Shown here: piece after piece, positions 7,120-16,202 of the stretch | How the letters are laid out: every line of letters starts with the position of its first letter | Numbering within the stretch: the first letter of the stretch is position 1 | Assembly: GCF_900142195.1 (NCBI RefSeq) | Contig: NZ_FRAB01000044.1 | Coordinates: 1-54,297 of the forward strand | Reading direction: 5' to 3' | From: Paraburkholderia terricola | GTDB lineage: Bacteria; Pseudomonadota; Gammaproteobacteria; Burkholderiales; Burkholderiaceae | DNA: 54,297 bases | Notes under the pieces: model-generated | Seen by the model: the letters and a program-made list of their open reading frames with translations, nothing else | What the model was told of the DNA's origin: nothing | Databases searched by the model: none | Translations under genes and position numbers: made by a program

Positions 7120-8589
7120 TTAGCGCGGCAGTTCCGAATGCCCCATCAGGAACGCGTCCACCGAACGCGCGCACTGACGGCCTTCGCGAATCGCCCACAC
7201 CACCAGCGACTGGCCGCGGCGCATGTCGCCCGCCGTGAACACCTTGTCCACCGACGTGTAATACGCCTTGTCGCCTTCGGTCGACGAACGCACATTGCCG
7301 CGTGCATCCTTGTCGACGCCGAACGCCTCGAGCACCGGCGACACCGGCTGCGTGAAGCCCATCGCGAGCAGCACGAGATCCGCCTTCATTTCGAATTCCG
7401 AGCCCGGCACTTCCTGCATCTTGCCGTCCTTCCATTCGACGCGCGCGGCGATCAGCTTCTCGACCTTGCCGTTCTTGCCTTCGAGGCGCTTGGTCGCCAC
7501 CGCCCAATCGCGCGAGCAGCCTTCGTCATGCGACGAGGACGTGCGCAGCTTGATCGGCCAGTACGGCCACACGAGCGCCTTGTTCTCTTCTTCCGGCGGT
7601 TGCGGCAGCAGTTCGAATTGCGTGACGCTCTTCGCGCCATGACGATTCGACGTGCCCACGCAGTCCGAACCCGTATCGCCGCCGCCGATCACCACGACGT
7701 GCTTGCCCTTCGCGAGCAACTGGTTCGCGACCTTGTCGCCGGCGTTGACCTTGTTCTGCTGCGGCAGGAATTCCATCGCGTAGTGAATGCCTTCCAGTTC
7801 GCGGCCCGGCACCGGCAGATCGCGCGGCGTTTCCGAACCGCCCGTGAGCACCATGGCGTCGAACTGTTCTTTCAGCTCGGCCGGCGTGATGGTTTCCTTT
7901 GCCGTGTTGCCGATGTGCGGCGGCAATGAATCCGCTTTACCGATAAACACGTTGGCGCGGAACGTCACGCCTTCGGCTTCCATCTGGCGCATGCGGCGGT
8001 CGATCAGCCACTTTTCCAGCTTGAAGTCGGGAATACCGTAACGCAGCAAACCGCCGATGCGGTCGTTCTTTTCGAACACGGTCACATCGTGCCCCGCGCG
8101 CGCCAGTTGCTGCGCGACGGCGAGACCGGCGGGGCCGGAACCGACCACCGCGACTTTCTTGCCGGTCTTGTGCTTCGGCGGCTGCGGCGCAACCCAGCCT
8201 TCGGCCCAGGCCTTGTCGATGATCGCGTGTTCGATCGACTTGATGCCGACCGGATCGTCGTTGATGCCGAGCGTGCAAGCCGCTTCGCACGGCGCCGGGC
8301 AGATGCGGCCCGTGAACTCCGGGAAGTTGTTCGTGGAGTGCAGCACCTCGATCGCGTTCTTCCAGTCCTGATGGAACACCAGGTCGTTGAAGTCCGGAAT
8401 GATGTTATTCACCGGGCAGCCGTTGTTACAGAACGGAATGCCGCAGTCCATGCAACGTGCGCCTTGAATCTTCGCTTCGTCGTCGGTCAATGCGGCGACG
8501 AATTCCTTGTAGTGCTTCACACGCGTGAGCGGAGCTTCGTACGCCTCGTGGCGGCGCTCGAACTCGAGAAAACCGGTTGCCTTGCCCAT
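7120..8589 (-). CDS. gltD: Glutamate synthase (NADPH) small subunit
   Basis: 489 residues. This flavoprotein passes electrons from NADPH to the large subunit for making glutamate from glutamine and 2-oxoglutarate. The N-terminal part carries the iron-sulfur cysteines (CMDCGIPFCNNGCP about residues 42-55, then CPAPCEAAC); next come the FAD-binding GSGPAGLAVAQQLA and the NADPH-binding VVIGGGDTGSDC. The start ATG at 8589 is preceded by a GAAGAG purine run and begins with the conserved MGKATGFLEFERR. The gene follows gltB in the same direction with a 131-base gap, consistent with one operon. Confidence 0.97.
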   Translation of the reverse strand: MGKATGFLEFERRHEAYEAPLTRVKHYKEFVAALTDDEAKIQGARCMDCGIPFCNNGCPVNNIIPDFNDLVFHQDWKNAIEVLHSTNNFPEFTGRICPAPCEAACTLGINDDPVGIKSIEHAIIDKAWAEGWVAPQPPKHKTGKKVAVVGSGPAGLAVAQQLARAGHDVTVFEKNDRIGGLLRYGIPDFKLEKWLIDRRMRQMEAEGVTFRANVFIGKADSLPPHIGNTAKETITPAELKEQFDAMVLTGGSETPRDLPVPGRELEGIHYAMEFLPQQNKVNAGDKVANQLLAKGKHVVVIGGGDTGSDCVGTSNRHGAKSVTQFELLPQPPEEENKALVWPYWPIKLRTSSSHDEGCSRDWAVATKRLEGKNGKVEKLIAARVEWKDGKMQEVPGSEFEMKADLVLLAMGFTQPVSPVLEAFGVDKDARGNVRSSTEGDKAYYTSVDKVFTAGDMRRGQSLVVWAIREGRQCARSVDAFLMGHSELPR

Positions 8590-8721
8590 GTGGTTCTCTT
8601 CTCTATCTGTATCAGGTGGGTAATCTTTTCCCGCCGCGCATCGAACCATCGAGCGGCGGCGGGTACGGCTATGGGTGACGTCCTGGGTGACGTCTTTCGT
8701 GCGGACGATCAGCGAAGCAAA

Positions 8722-11700
8722 TCAGGCGGCGAGCACTTCCTTGTTCGCCTTCTTCGCTGCCATCTCGCCCAGCGCGCGCTTGTATTCGGTCGGGAACACC
8801 TTCACGAATTGACGGCGCGACGCATCCCAGTTTTCGAGCAGCGCCTTGGCGCGCGGCGAACCGGTGAACTGGAAGTGACGCTCGATGAGCCCCTTGAGCA
8901 GCGCTTCGTCAGTCGTGCCGGCGTGCCACAGGCCCTTGTCGACCGTGCGTTCCTGCTCGGCCTGCTGCAAGACCGGATCGAGCGCGACCATCGACTTGTT
9001 GCACTTGCCGGCGAACATGCCGTCCGGGTCGTACACGTATGCGATGCCGCCCGACATGCCGGCCGCGAAGTTACGGCCCGTTTCGCCGAGTACGACCACC
9101 GTGCCGCCCGTCATGTATTCGCAACCGTGGTCGCCCGTGCCTTCGACAACCGCCGTCGCGCCCGAGTTACGCACGCAGAAACGCTCGCCCGCCACGCCGC
9201 GGAAAAACGCTTCGCCTTCGATCGCGCCGTACATCACCGTGTTGCCGCAGATGATGTTCTCTTCCGACTTGCCGCGGAAATCGTTGGTCGGACGGATGAT
9301 AATGCGGCCGCCCGACAGGCCCTTGCCGACATAGTCGTTGCCGTCGCCGACCAGATCCAGCGTGACGCCCCTCGCGAGGAACGCGCCGAAGCTCTGACCC
9401 GCCGTGCCCTTCAACTGGATATGAATCGTGTCGTCGGGCAGGCCGTCGTGGCCGTACTTCTTCGCGATCAGGCCGGACAGCATCGCGCCGACCGTGCGGT
9501 TCACGTTGCGCACCGGCTGAATGAACGAGACGTGCTCGCCCTTTTCGATCGCCGCCTTCGCCTTCTCGATCAGCGTGTGATCGAGCGCGCGCTCCAGGCC
9601 GTGGTCCTGCACGTCGACGTGCTTGCGCGCGACTTCGGCCGGCACTTGCGGCAGATAGAACACGCGCGAGAAGTCGAGGCCCTTCGCCTTCCAGTGCTCG
9701 ATGCCCTTCTTCATGTCGAGCAGTTCGGCGTGGCCGATCAGGTCGTCGAACTTGCGGATGCCCAGTTGCGCCATGATCTCGCGCGCTTCTTCCGCAACGA
9801 AGAAGAAGAAGTTGACGACGTGCTCCGGCTGGCCCTGGAACTTCGCGCGCAGCACCGGATCTTGCGTCGCGACGCCGACCGGGCAGGTGTTCAGATGGCA
9901 CTTGCGCATCATGATGCAGCCTTCGACGACGAGCGGCGCCGTGGCGAAGCCGAACTCGTCCGCGCCGAGCAGCGCGCCGATCACGACATCGCGGCCGGTC
10001 TTCATCTGACCGTCGGCCTGCACGCGGATGCGGCCGCGCAACTGGTTCAGCACCAGGGTTTGCTGCGTTTCGGCGAGACCCAGTTCCCACGGCGTGCCGG
10101 CGTGCTTGATCGACGACAGCGGCGATGCGCCCGTGCCGCCGTCGTGGCCGGCGATCACGACGTGATCGGCCTTCGCCTTCGCGACACCCGCGGCCACCGT
10201 ACCCACGCCCGATTCCGACACCAGCTTCACCGACACGCTCGCCGCCGAGTTGGCGTTCTTCAGGTCGTGAATCAGTTGCGCCAGATCTTCGATCGAGTAG
10301 ATGTCGTGGTGCGGCGGCGGCGAAATGAGGCCCACGCCCGGCACCGAATAACGCAGCTTGCCGATGTAATCCGACACCTTGTGGCCCGGCAACTGACCGC
10401 CTTCGCCCGGCTTCGCGCCCTGCGCCATCTTGATCTGGATCTGATCGGCCGACGCGAGGTATTCCGCCGTCACGCCGAAACGGCCGGACGCCACCTGCTT
10501 GATCTTCGAGCGCAGCGAATCGCCGTCCTTCAGCGGAATGTCGACGATCACTTCGTCGCCGATCACCGACTTCATGGTGTCGCCGTTCTTGATCGGAATG
10601 CCGCGCAGTTCGTTGCGGTAACGGTTCACGTCCTCGCCGCCTTCGCCCGTGTTCGACTTGCCGCCGATGCGGTTCATCGCGACGGCCAGCGTGGCGTGAG
10701 CTTCGGTCGAAATCGAGCCGAGCGACATGGCGCCGGTGGCGAAACGCTTGACGATTTCCTTCGCCGGTTCGACTTCGTCGAGCGGAATCGCCTTCGACGG
10801 GTCGAGCCTGAACTCGAACAGGCCGCGGAACGTCATGTGGCGCCTGGTCTGATCGTTGATCAGGTGCGCGTACTCCTTGTACGTCTGGTACGAATTGCTG
10901 CGCGCCGAGTGTTGCAGCTTGGCGATCGCATCCGGCGTCCACATGTGTTCCTCGCCGCGCACGCGGTACGCGTATTCGCCGCCCGCGTCGAGCATGCCGG
11001 AGAGAACCGGGTTGTCGCCGAACGCTTCACGGTGCAGACGGATCGCTTCCTCGGCCACGTCGAACAGACCAATGCCGCCGACCTTCGACGAGGTGCCCTC
11101 GAAGTACTTCTTGACCAGGTCTTCAGCGAGGCCGACCGCTTCGAAAATCTGCGCGCCGGTGTAGGACATGTAGGTGGAAATGCCCATCTTCGACATGACT
11201 TTCTGTAAGCCCTTGCCGACCGCCTTCGTGAAGTTGTAGATCGCCTTTTCCGCCGACAGGTCGCCCTTCATGCCGGCAGCCAGTTGGCCGAGCGTTTCCA
11301 TCGCGAGGTACGGGTGCACGGCTTCCGCGCCGTAGCCCGCGAGCAGCGCGAAGTGGTGCGTTTCACGCGCCGAGCCGGTTTCGACCACGAGACCCGTGCT
11401 CGTGCGCAGACCTTGCTGCACGAGGTGCGTGTGGATCGCGGCGGTGGCGAGCAGCGCCGGAATCGCGACGTTGTCGCGGTCGGTCTTGCGGTCCGACACG
11501 ATCAGCATGTTGTAGCCGGACTTCACCGCGTCGACCGCTTCCGCGCACAGCGAGGCGAGGCGCGCTTCGATGCCTTCCTTGCCCCAGGCCACCGGATAGC
11601 AGATGTTCAGTTCATACGAGCTGAACTTGCCGCCCGTGTACTGATCGATCGCGCGGATCTTCGCGATGTCCTTGAAGTCGAGCACCGGCTGCGACACTTC

Positions 11701-13425
11701 GAGACGCATCGGCGGGTTGATGTTGTTCGTGTCGAGCAGGTTCGGCTTCGGGCCGACGAACGACACCAGCGACATCACCATGTTTTCGCGGATCGGATCG
11801 ATCGGCGGGTTCGTGACCTGCGCGAACAACTGCTTGAAGTAGTGATAGAGCGTTTTGTTCTTGTTGGACATGACCGCCAGCGGCGAGTCGTTGCCCATCG
11901 AACCGACGGCTTCCTCGCCGGCTTGCGCCATCGGCGCCATCAGGAACTTGATGTCTTCCTGCGTGTAGCCGAACGCCTGCTGGCGATCCAGCAAGGCAGC
12001 GGCTTCGCGGCGTTCCGTCGCGACGTCCTCGGCCTTCGCCTCGATCTCGTCGAGCTTGATGCGCACGGCGTCGATCCAGCTCTTGTACGGCTTGGCGTTG
12101 GCGAGGTTGTCCTTCAGTTCCTTGTCGTCGATGATGCGGCCGTGTTCCATGTCGATCAGGAACATCTTGCCCGGCTGCAGACGCCACTTCTTGACGATCT
12201 TCGATTCCGGAATCGGCAGCGTGCCGGCTTCGGAGGCCATGATCACGAGGTCGTCGTCGGTGACGATGTAGCGCGCCGGACGCAGGCCGTTACGGTCGAG
12301 CGTCGCGCCGATCTGACGGCCGTCGGTGAAGGCGATCGCGGCGGGGCCGTCCCACGGCTCCATCATCGCGGCGTGGTATTCGTAGAACGCGCGGCGGTTG
12401 TCGTCCATCAGCGTGTGTTGCTCCCAGGCTTCCGGGATCATCATCATCATTGCGTGGACGAGCGGATAGCCGGCCATCACCAGCAGTTCGAGGCAGTTGT
12501 CGAACGACGCCGTATCGGATTGGCCCGGATAGATCAGCGGCCACAGCTTCGGCAGATCGTCGCCGAGCACGTGGCTTGCGATCGCGCCGGTGCGGGCGTT
12601 CAGCCAGTTGACGTTGCCCTTCACCGTGTTGATTTCGCCGTTGTGGGCGATCATGCGGTACGGGTGAGCCAGCTCCCACGCCGGGAAGGTGTTGGTCGAG
12701 AAGCGCTGGTGCACGAGCGCGAGCGCCGAGACGGTGCGCTCGTCCTGCAGGTCGCGGTAATACACGCCGACCTGCCCGGCCAGCAGCAGCCCCTTATAGA
12801 CGACCGTGCGCGCCGACATGGACGGCACGAAGTATTCCTTGCCGTGCTTGAGCTTGAGCGCCTGGATGCGGTGGCTCGCGGTCTTGCGGATCACGTACAG
12901 CTTCCGCTCGAGCGCGTCGGTCACGATGATGTCCTTGCCGCGGCCGATGAAAATCTGACGGATCAGCGGCTCGCTCGCCTTGACGGTGGGCGAAATCGGC
13001 ATGGTGTGGTCGACCGGCACGTCGCGCCAGCCCAGCACGACCTGGCCCTCGGCCTTCACCGTGCGTTCCAGCTCCTGTTCGCAAGCGAGGCGCGACGCGT
13101 GCTCTTTCGGCAGGAACACCATGCCGACGCCGTATTCGCCATACGGCGGCAGGGTCACGCCTTGCCTCGCCATTTCCTCGCGATAGAAGCCATCGGGAAT
13201 CTGGATCAGGATGCCGGCGCCGTCGCCCATCAGCGGATCGGCGCCGACGGCGCCCCGGTGGTCGAGGTTTTCCAGGATTTTCAGGCCCTGCTCGATGATC
13301 TCGTGGCTTTTCTTGCCCTTGATGTGAGCGACGAAGCCGACGCCGCAGGCGTCATGCTCGTTCTGCGGGTCGTACAGACCTTGCGCGGCGGGAACCGGAT
13401 GAGTCGGTTGCTGGTGGTCGTTCAT
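8722..13425 (-). CDS. gltB: Glutamate synthase (NADPH) large subunit
   Basis: 1567 residues, full length. It hydrolyses glutamine at an N-terminal Ntn amidotransferase site, channels the ammonia to an FMN site and makes glutamate. The nucleophile is Cys27 in HDACGVGF, so the first 26 residues are a propeptide removed on maturation. The FMN-binding central region is followed by the 3Fe-4S cluster cysteines (CIMMRKCHLNTCPVG) and the C-terminal Gly-rich helical domain. It lies upstream of gltD in the same direction. A RAYT gene ends about 295 bases upstream, an arrangement worth noting. Confidence 0.97.
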   Translation of the reverse strand: MNDHQQPTHPVPAAQGLYDPQNEHDACGVGFVAHIKGKKSHEIIEQGLKILENLDHRGAVGADPLMGDGAGILIQIPDGFYREEMARQGVTLPPYGEYGVGMVFLPKEHASRLACEQELERTVKAEGQVVLGWRDVPVDHTMPISPTVKASEPLIRQIFIGRGKDIIVTDALERKLYVIRKTASHRIQALKLKHGKEYFVPSMSARTVVYKGLLLAGQVGVYYRDLQDERTVSALALVHQRFSTNTFPAWELAHPYRMIAHNGEINTVKGNVNWLNARTGAIASHVLGDDLPKLWPLIYPGQSDTASFDNCLELLVMAGYPLVHAMMMMIPEAWEQHTLMDDNRRAFYEYHAAMMEPWDGPAAIAFTDGRQIGATLDRNGLRPARYIVTDDDLVIMASEAGTLPIPESKIVKKWRLQPGKMFLIDMEHGRIIDDKELKDNLANAKPYKSWIDAVRIKLDEIEAKAEDVATERREAAALLDRQQAFGYTQEDIKFLMAPMAQAGEEAVGSMGNDSPLAVMSNKNKTLYHYFKQLFAQVTNPPIDPIRENMVMSLVSFVGPKPNLLDTNNINPPMRLEVSQPVLDFKDIAKIRAIDQYTGGKFSSYELNICYPVAWGKEGIEARLASLCAEAVDAVKSGYNMLIVSDRKTDRDNVAIPALLATAAIHTHLVQQGLRTSTGLVVETGSARETHHFALLAGYGAEAVHPYLAMETLGQLAAGMKGDLSAEKAIYNFTKAVGKGLQKVMSKMGISTYMSYTGAQIFEAVGLAEDLVKKYFEGTSSKVGGIGLFDVAEEAIRLHREAFGDNPVLSGMLDAGGEYAYRVRGEEHMWTPDAIAKLQHSARSNSYQTYKEYAHLINDQTRRHMTFRGLFEFRLDPSKAIPLDEVEPAKEIVKRFATGAMSLGSISTEAHATLAVAMNRIGGKSNTGEGGEDVNRYRNELRGIPIKNGDTMKSVIGDEVIVDIPLKDGDSLRSKIKQVASGRFGVTAEYLASADQIQIKMAQGAKPGEGGQLPGHKVSDYIGKLRYSVPGVGLISPPPHHDIYSIEDLAQLIHDLKNANSAASVSVKLVSESGVGTVAAGVAKAKADHVVIAGHDGGTGASPLSSIKHAGTPWELGLAETQQTLVLNQLRGRIRVQADGQMKTGRDVVIGALLGADEFGFATAPLVVEGCIMMRKCHLNTCPVGVATQDPVLRAKFQGQPEHVVNFFFFVAEEAREIMAQLGIRKFDDLIGHAELLDMKKGIEHWKAKGLDFSRVFYLPQVPAEVARKHVDVQDHGLERALDHTLIEKAKAAIEKGEHVSFIQPVRNVNRTVGAMLSGLIAKKYGHDGLPDDTIHIQLKGTAGQSFGAFLARGVTLDLVGDGNDYVGKGLSGGRIIIRPTNDFRGKSEENIICGNTVMYGAIEGEAFFRGVAGERFCVRNSGATAVVEGTGDHGCEYMTGGTVVVLGETGRNFAAGMSGGIAYVYDPDGMFAGKCNKSMVALDPVLQQAEQERTVDKGLWHAGTTDEALLKGLIERHFQFTGSPRAKALLENWDASRRQFVKVFPTEYKRALGEMAAKKANKEVLAA

Positions 13426-13553
13426 GGGGACACCGTCTGTGAGGGGCCGGACAGGCCGTTTAACCGTTTTTCTATTGCCGCAGTGCGCACAGCAGCCGCG
13501 ACGGCGCGCTCTTTACGCTGGATGCTACGCGTATCAAAAACGCCGGAATTCGG

Positions 13554-13583
13554 AATATACGCGACGAATCAATGGAATAGCAA
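13554..13583 (-). promoter_or_regulatory. Possible gltB promoter
   Basis: Leftward TTGCTA, an 18-base spacer and TATATT lie about 130 bases upstream of the gltB start, in a locally AT-rich stretch of otherwise GC-rich DNA. The match is moderate and unsupported by conservation data. Confidence 0.4.
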
Positions 13584-13662
13584 ATAAAACGTTGTGGTTG
13601 AGCCCCAATTATCAAGTTGGTGCATTGCGGTCGATTTTTATTGGTGCCATATCTAAAACGTG

Positions 13663-13692
13663 CAAAAGAAAACGGCATGCGAAGATGCCGTT
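13663..13692 (-). terminator. Terminator of the RAYT gene
   Basis: Perfect 8-base stem AACGGCAT/ATGCCGTT closing a CTTCGC loop, which read leftward is followed by TTCTTTT. It lies about 30 bases beyond the RAYT stop and separates that gene from gltB. Confidence 0.82.
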
Positions 13693-13720
13693 CCATTACC
13701 GCCCGCCGACGCGAGGCCGG

Positions 13721-14428
13721 CTACTGCGTTTGCGGCGTCTCGCGGACCTTGCGCGGCCGTCCGCGCGGCAGCGGCGACACGCGCCGATTGGCCGCGCGCG
13801 CGGCCCATTCGCGGTAGGTGTCGCTGCCGAGCACCCAGCCCTTCAGCGTGGCCTGCTGAAGCTGACTGGCTTCGCGCTCGTCGAGCGGCTGTTCGCATAG
13901 CTCGCGGTAAGCGCGCTGCCGTTCGAACGGCGTATTGCCGAGCGACCAGTACAACGGGTGGTCGGTAATCAGGCTGTCGAGCGTCAGGCCGATGTGATGA
14001 CGGTAGCTCGACCAGCGATAGTCTTCCGGCGCGCTCACGAGTTGCGCGCGCACCGGACACATCTCGACGACCCGGCTCGCCAGTAGAAAATAGCGCTCGC
14101 CCTCGATCACCGTGGCGCGGTAGCGCCCTTCCCACAACGTGCCGCGACGCGCATAGCGCCGGTTGAAATGGGCGACGTAGCGCCGCCCCACCGCCTGCAT
14201 CGCTTTCGGCAGACTCGATTCCTCGGTGGGCGTGACGAGCAGTTGCACCGCGCCCGGCATCAACGCATAGGCGTGGATGGATAAGTGATGGTCGCGCGAA
14301 GCCGCTTTCAAACAGTCGATGAAGAGCTCGTAGTCCTGGTCGTCGACGAATGCGGGCTGCTGATCGAGTCCGCGAAGGATGACGTGCTGCGGCTGGTCAG
14401 GGACATAGAGACGTGCAAGCCGTGCCAT
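13721..14428 (-). CDS. REP-associated tyrosine transposase homologue with degenerate HUH motif
   Basis: 235 residues of the Y1/IS200-like RAYT family, single-copy chromosomal relatives of IS200 transposases that process REP hairpins. Family features present: QHVILRG (14-20), 'AVGRRYVAHFNRRYARRGTLWEGRY'-type catalytic Tyr region, and 'DYRWSSYR'. The metal-binding HUH motif, normally MPNHVHLL, reads MPGAVQLL: both His are replaced (Ala60 and Gln62). This should abolish single-strand cleavage while possibly leaving DNA binding. The C-terminal tail is basic (RGRPRK). It has its own terminator and lies just upstream of gltB, divergent from ompW. It could be a domesticated DNA-binding protein; that is inference. 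Confidence 0.85.
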   Translation of the reverse strand: MARLARLYVPDQPQHVILRGLDQQPAFVDDQDYELFIDCLKAASRDHHLSIHAYALMPGAVQLLVTPTEESSLPKAMQAVGRRYVAHFNRRYARRGTLWEGRYRATVIEGERYFLLASRVVEMCPVRAQLVSAPEDYRWSSYRHHIGLTLDSLITDHPLYWSLGNTPFERQRAYRELCEQPLDEREASQLQQATLKGWVLGSDTYREWAARAANRRVSPLPRGRPRKVRETPQTQ

Positions 14429-14617
14429 GCTGAAGTATCCAATTAGTCGCGTTGGTACAAACCCGAAGGTCGGAAAAGCCGCATGCGCCGGAGGTTCGGC
14501 GCGGCGCGGCTGAGCCAGAAAACCGCGCGGAGCCTAGGGAGAAAGCTCTAACCGCCGCGTATGGTTTGTTTCAAACGTTGTCGTCATAATGAGCGGGCCT
14601 TTTATGGAGGAGCACAT

Positions 14618-15343
14618 ATGAAATTAAAACAGGCCGTAACGGGGATGGCGGCGCTAGCCTGCATGACAACGGCAGCACACGCGCAATCGGCCGGGAGCTT
14701 TGTCCTTTCAACAGGCTGGTTCCATCTTGCGCCTCAATCGAGCAGTGAACCGTTGAGAGTGACAAGCATAGGCGGCAGTCCGACCAATATCACAGAAGCC
14801 AACACCGGTGCATCACTAAGTTCCGCGGACACCATCGGCTTCACGCTCGGGTACTTCGTTACCGACCACATCGCGGCCGAATTCGTGCTTGGCTACCCGC
14901 CTTCATTCGACCTGACCGGCACGGGCAGCTTCGAACGATTCGGCAAGCTGGGCCAGGCGAAACAGTGGAGCCCGACTCTGCTGTTCAAGTACTTCTTCAA
15001 CGCCCCAACCGCGGCGTTCCGCCCGTATCTCGGCATCGGTGTAAGCCGGGTCTGGTTCACCGACGCAAAGATCACCAACAGCGCGTTCGAGGCCAATGTT
15101 CTGCATGGTCCGACCAGCGTCGATACGGATAGTTCGTGGGCGCCGGTCTTCAATGCGGGTTTCACCTACGCGTTCGACCAGCACTGGTTCGCGGGCGTGT
15201 CGATCTCTTATCTGCCGCTCAGCACGACCGCTAAACTGAACACCGCCGCCAGGACGCCGGTCGGCACGCTCAACGTGCAGTCGCAAACCAAGATCAAACT
15301 GAACCCGATCGTTAGCTACGTCAATATCGGTTACCGTTTCTAA
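14618..15343 (+). CDS. OmpW-family outer-membrane protein
   Basis: 241 residues. The signal peptide ends at AHA (about residue 21). The mature part has the OmpW pattern: 'GSFVLSTGWFHLAPQSSSEPL', 'TIGFTLGYFVTDHIAAEFVLGYP', 'WSPTLLFKYFF', 'FRPYLGIGVSRVWFTD', and a C-terminal aromatic residue (GYRF) used by the BAM complex. OmpW forms an eight-stranded barrel with a hydrophobic channel. GGAGGA precedes the ATG by about six bases. It stands alone between the divergent RAYT gene and a terminator at 15411. Confidence 0.92.
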   Translation: MKLKQAVTGMAALACMTTAAHAQSAGSFVLSTGWFHLAPQSSSEPLRVTSIGGSPTNITEANTGASLSSADTIGFTLGYFVTDHIAAEFVLGYPPSFDLTGTGSFERFGKLGQAKQWSPTLLFKYFFNAPTAAFRPYLGIGVSRVWFTDAKITNSAFEANVLHGPTSVDTDSSWAPVFNAGFTYAFDQHWFAGVSISYLPLSTTAKLNTAARTPVGTLNVQSQTKIKLNPIVSYVNIGYRF

Positions 15344-15410
15344 CGCTTCGCGGACCCTCGCGAAAATTGGGGCCGTTGAGCTAGGGTAGTCGAATTTTCG
15401 GGGCTTGGAC

Positions 15411-15447
15411 AACGCCGTCATAGGTTCAATGGCGGCGTTCTTTATTT
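15411..15447 (+). terminator. Terminator after ompW
   Basis: 10-base stem AACGCCGTCA/TGGCGGCGTT (one G-T pair) with a 9-base loop, followed by CTTTATTT. It lies about 70 bases after the OmpW stop. Confidence 0.85.
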
Positions 15448-15701
15448 CAAGCAGGTCGAGCAACGGTTATCGGCGTCGGGCGCGGGCGGCGCGATGCTCA
15501 GACGTAACGGCGAATCTTTGTAAATTTGACCCGCAATCGCGTGGCCTCGGTGCAATATCTGCTGACGGTTCGCGGCCCGCGTCATGGTGTGCAGGGGCTG
15601 CTGTTTGGCACCAAAGTTGCGTTCACATGGTGTTTCCCGCGTCGCGGCGTGAATCTGCGTGGCACCGTGGGGATTCTTTCACCCTCATCGACGGAGCGAC
15701 C
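15448..15701. other. Intergenic region upstream of the DUF883 gene
   Basis: About 250 bases between the ompW terminator and the DUF883 start. It probably carries the DUF883 promoter, but I see no convincing -35/-10 pair and no gene. Confidence 0.4.
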
Positions 15702-16082
15702 ATGACAACACTTTCGAATACGCGAGACGCCCTCGGCGAATCCTGGACCAGCACCAGCCGCCGTGCGCGGCGCATCGCTCGCCATAGCCGCCACGCGGCC
15801 GAAGATATCGCGAGCGAACTGCGCACGCTGATGGCGGAACTCGAATCCACCCTGGCCGACGGCACCCAGGCCGACGCGGTCGCACTGCGCGGCAAACTGC
15901 GCAAACAGCTCGACGCCGCGCGCGCCCGTTTGAACGACACGCGCGAAGCCGTGCGTGAGCGCGCGGAAGTCGCGATGGCCGACGCGGACGACTACGTGCA
16001 CGAAAATCCGTGGCAGACGATTGCGATCGTCGGCGGCGTCGCGTTGATCGCGGGCGCGCTGTTCGCATCGCGGCTGCGCTGA
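15702..16082 (+). CDS. DUF883 (ElaB/YqjD/YgaM-like) membrane-anchored protein
   Basis: 126 residues. A long charged helical region (about 20-95, rich in Ala, Arg and Glu, likely coiled coil) is followed by 'YVHENPWQTIAIVGGVALIAGALF', the typical C-terminal single membrane helix of ElaB/YqjD proteins. Escherichia coli relatives tether ribosomes to the inner membrane in stationary phase; whether this one does is inference. GGAG precedes the ATG at 15702. It stands alone and converges with dgt. Confidence 0.85.
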   Translation: MTTLSNTRDALGESWTSTSRRARRIARHSRHAAEDIASELRTLMAELESTLADGTQADAVALRGKLRKQLDAARARLNDTREAVRERAEVAMADADDYVHENPWQTIAIVGGVALIAGALFASRLR

Positions 16083-16202
16083 ACGGGCTGCGCTGACACG
16101 TGGCGCGAAGCAACGCTGTGGCGGGCGCCGATGCGGTGCCCGCGTCCGCTTGCGCGCTCATGCCGAACGTAGACACAAACCCGCCCGCCGGCACGCGTCC
16201 GA

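Noticed and set aside
8089..13587. Very long rightward open frames (1039 and 767 codons) opposite gltD/gltB
   Set aside because: They lie exactly antisense to gltD and gltB, whose products are full length and recognisable. The translations are Arg/His-rich without any family motif, as expected for mirror frames in high-GC coding DNA.
14560..14617. ompW promoter (CATAAT near 14585 with TGGTTT or TTGTTT)
   Set aside because: The -10 is acceptable but no -35 has both good sequence and spacing, so I do not list it as a feature.
16121..16143. GCGGGC/GCCCGC inverted repeat between the DUF883 gene and dgt as terminator
   Set aside because: No T-run on either side and a long loop; such repeats occur by chance at this GC content.
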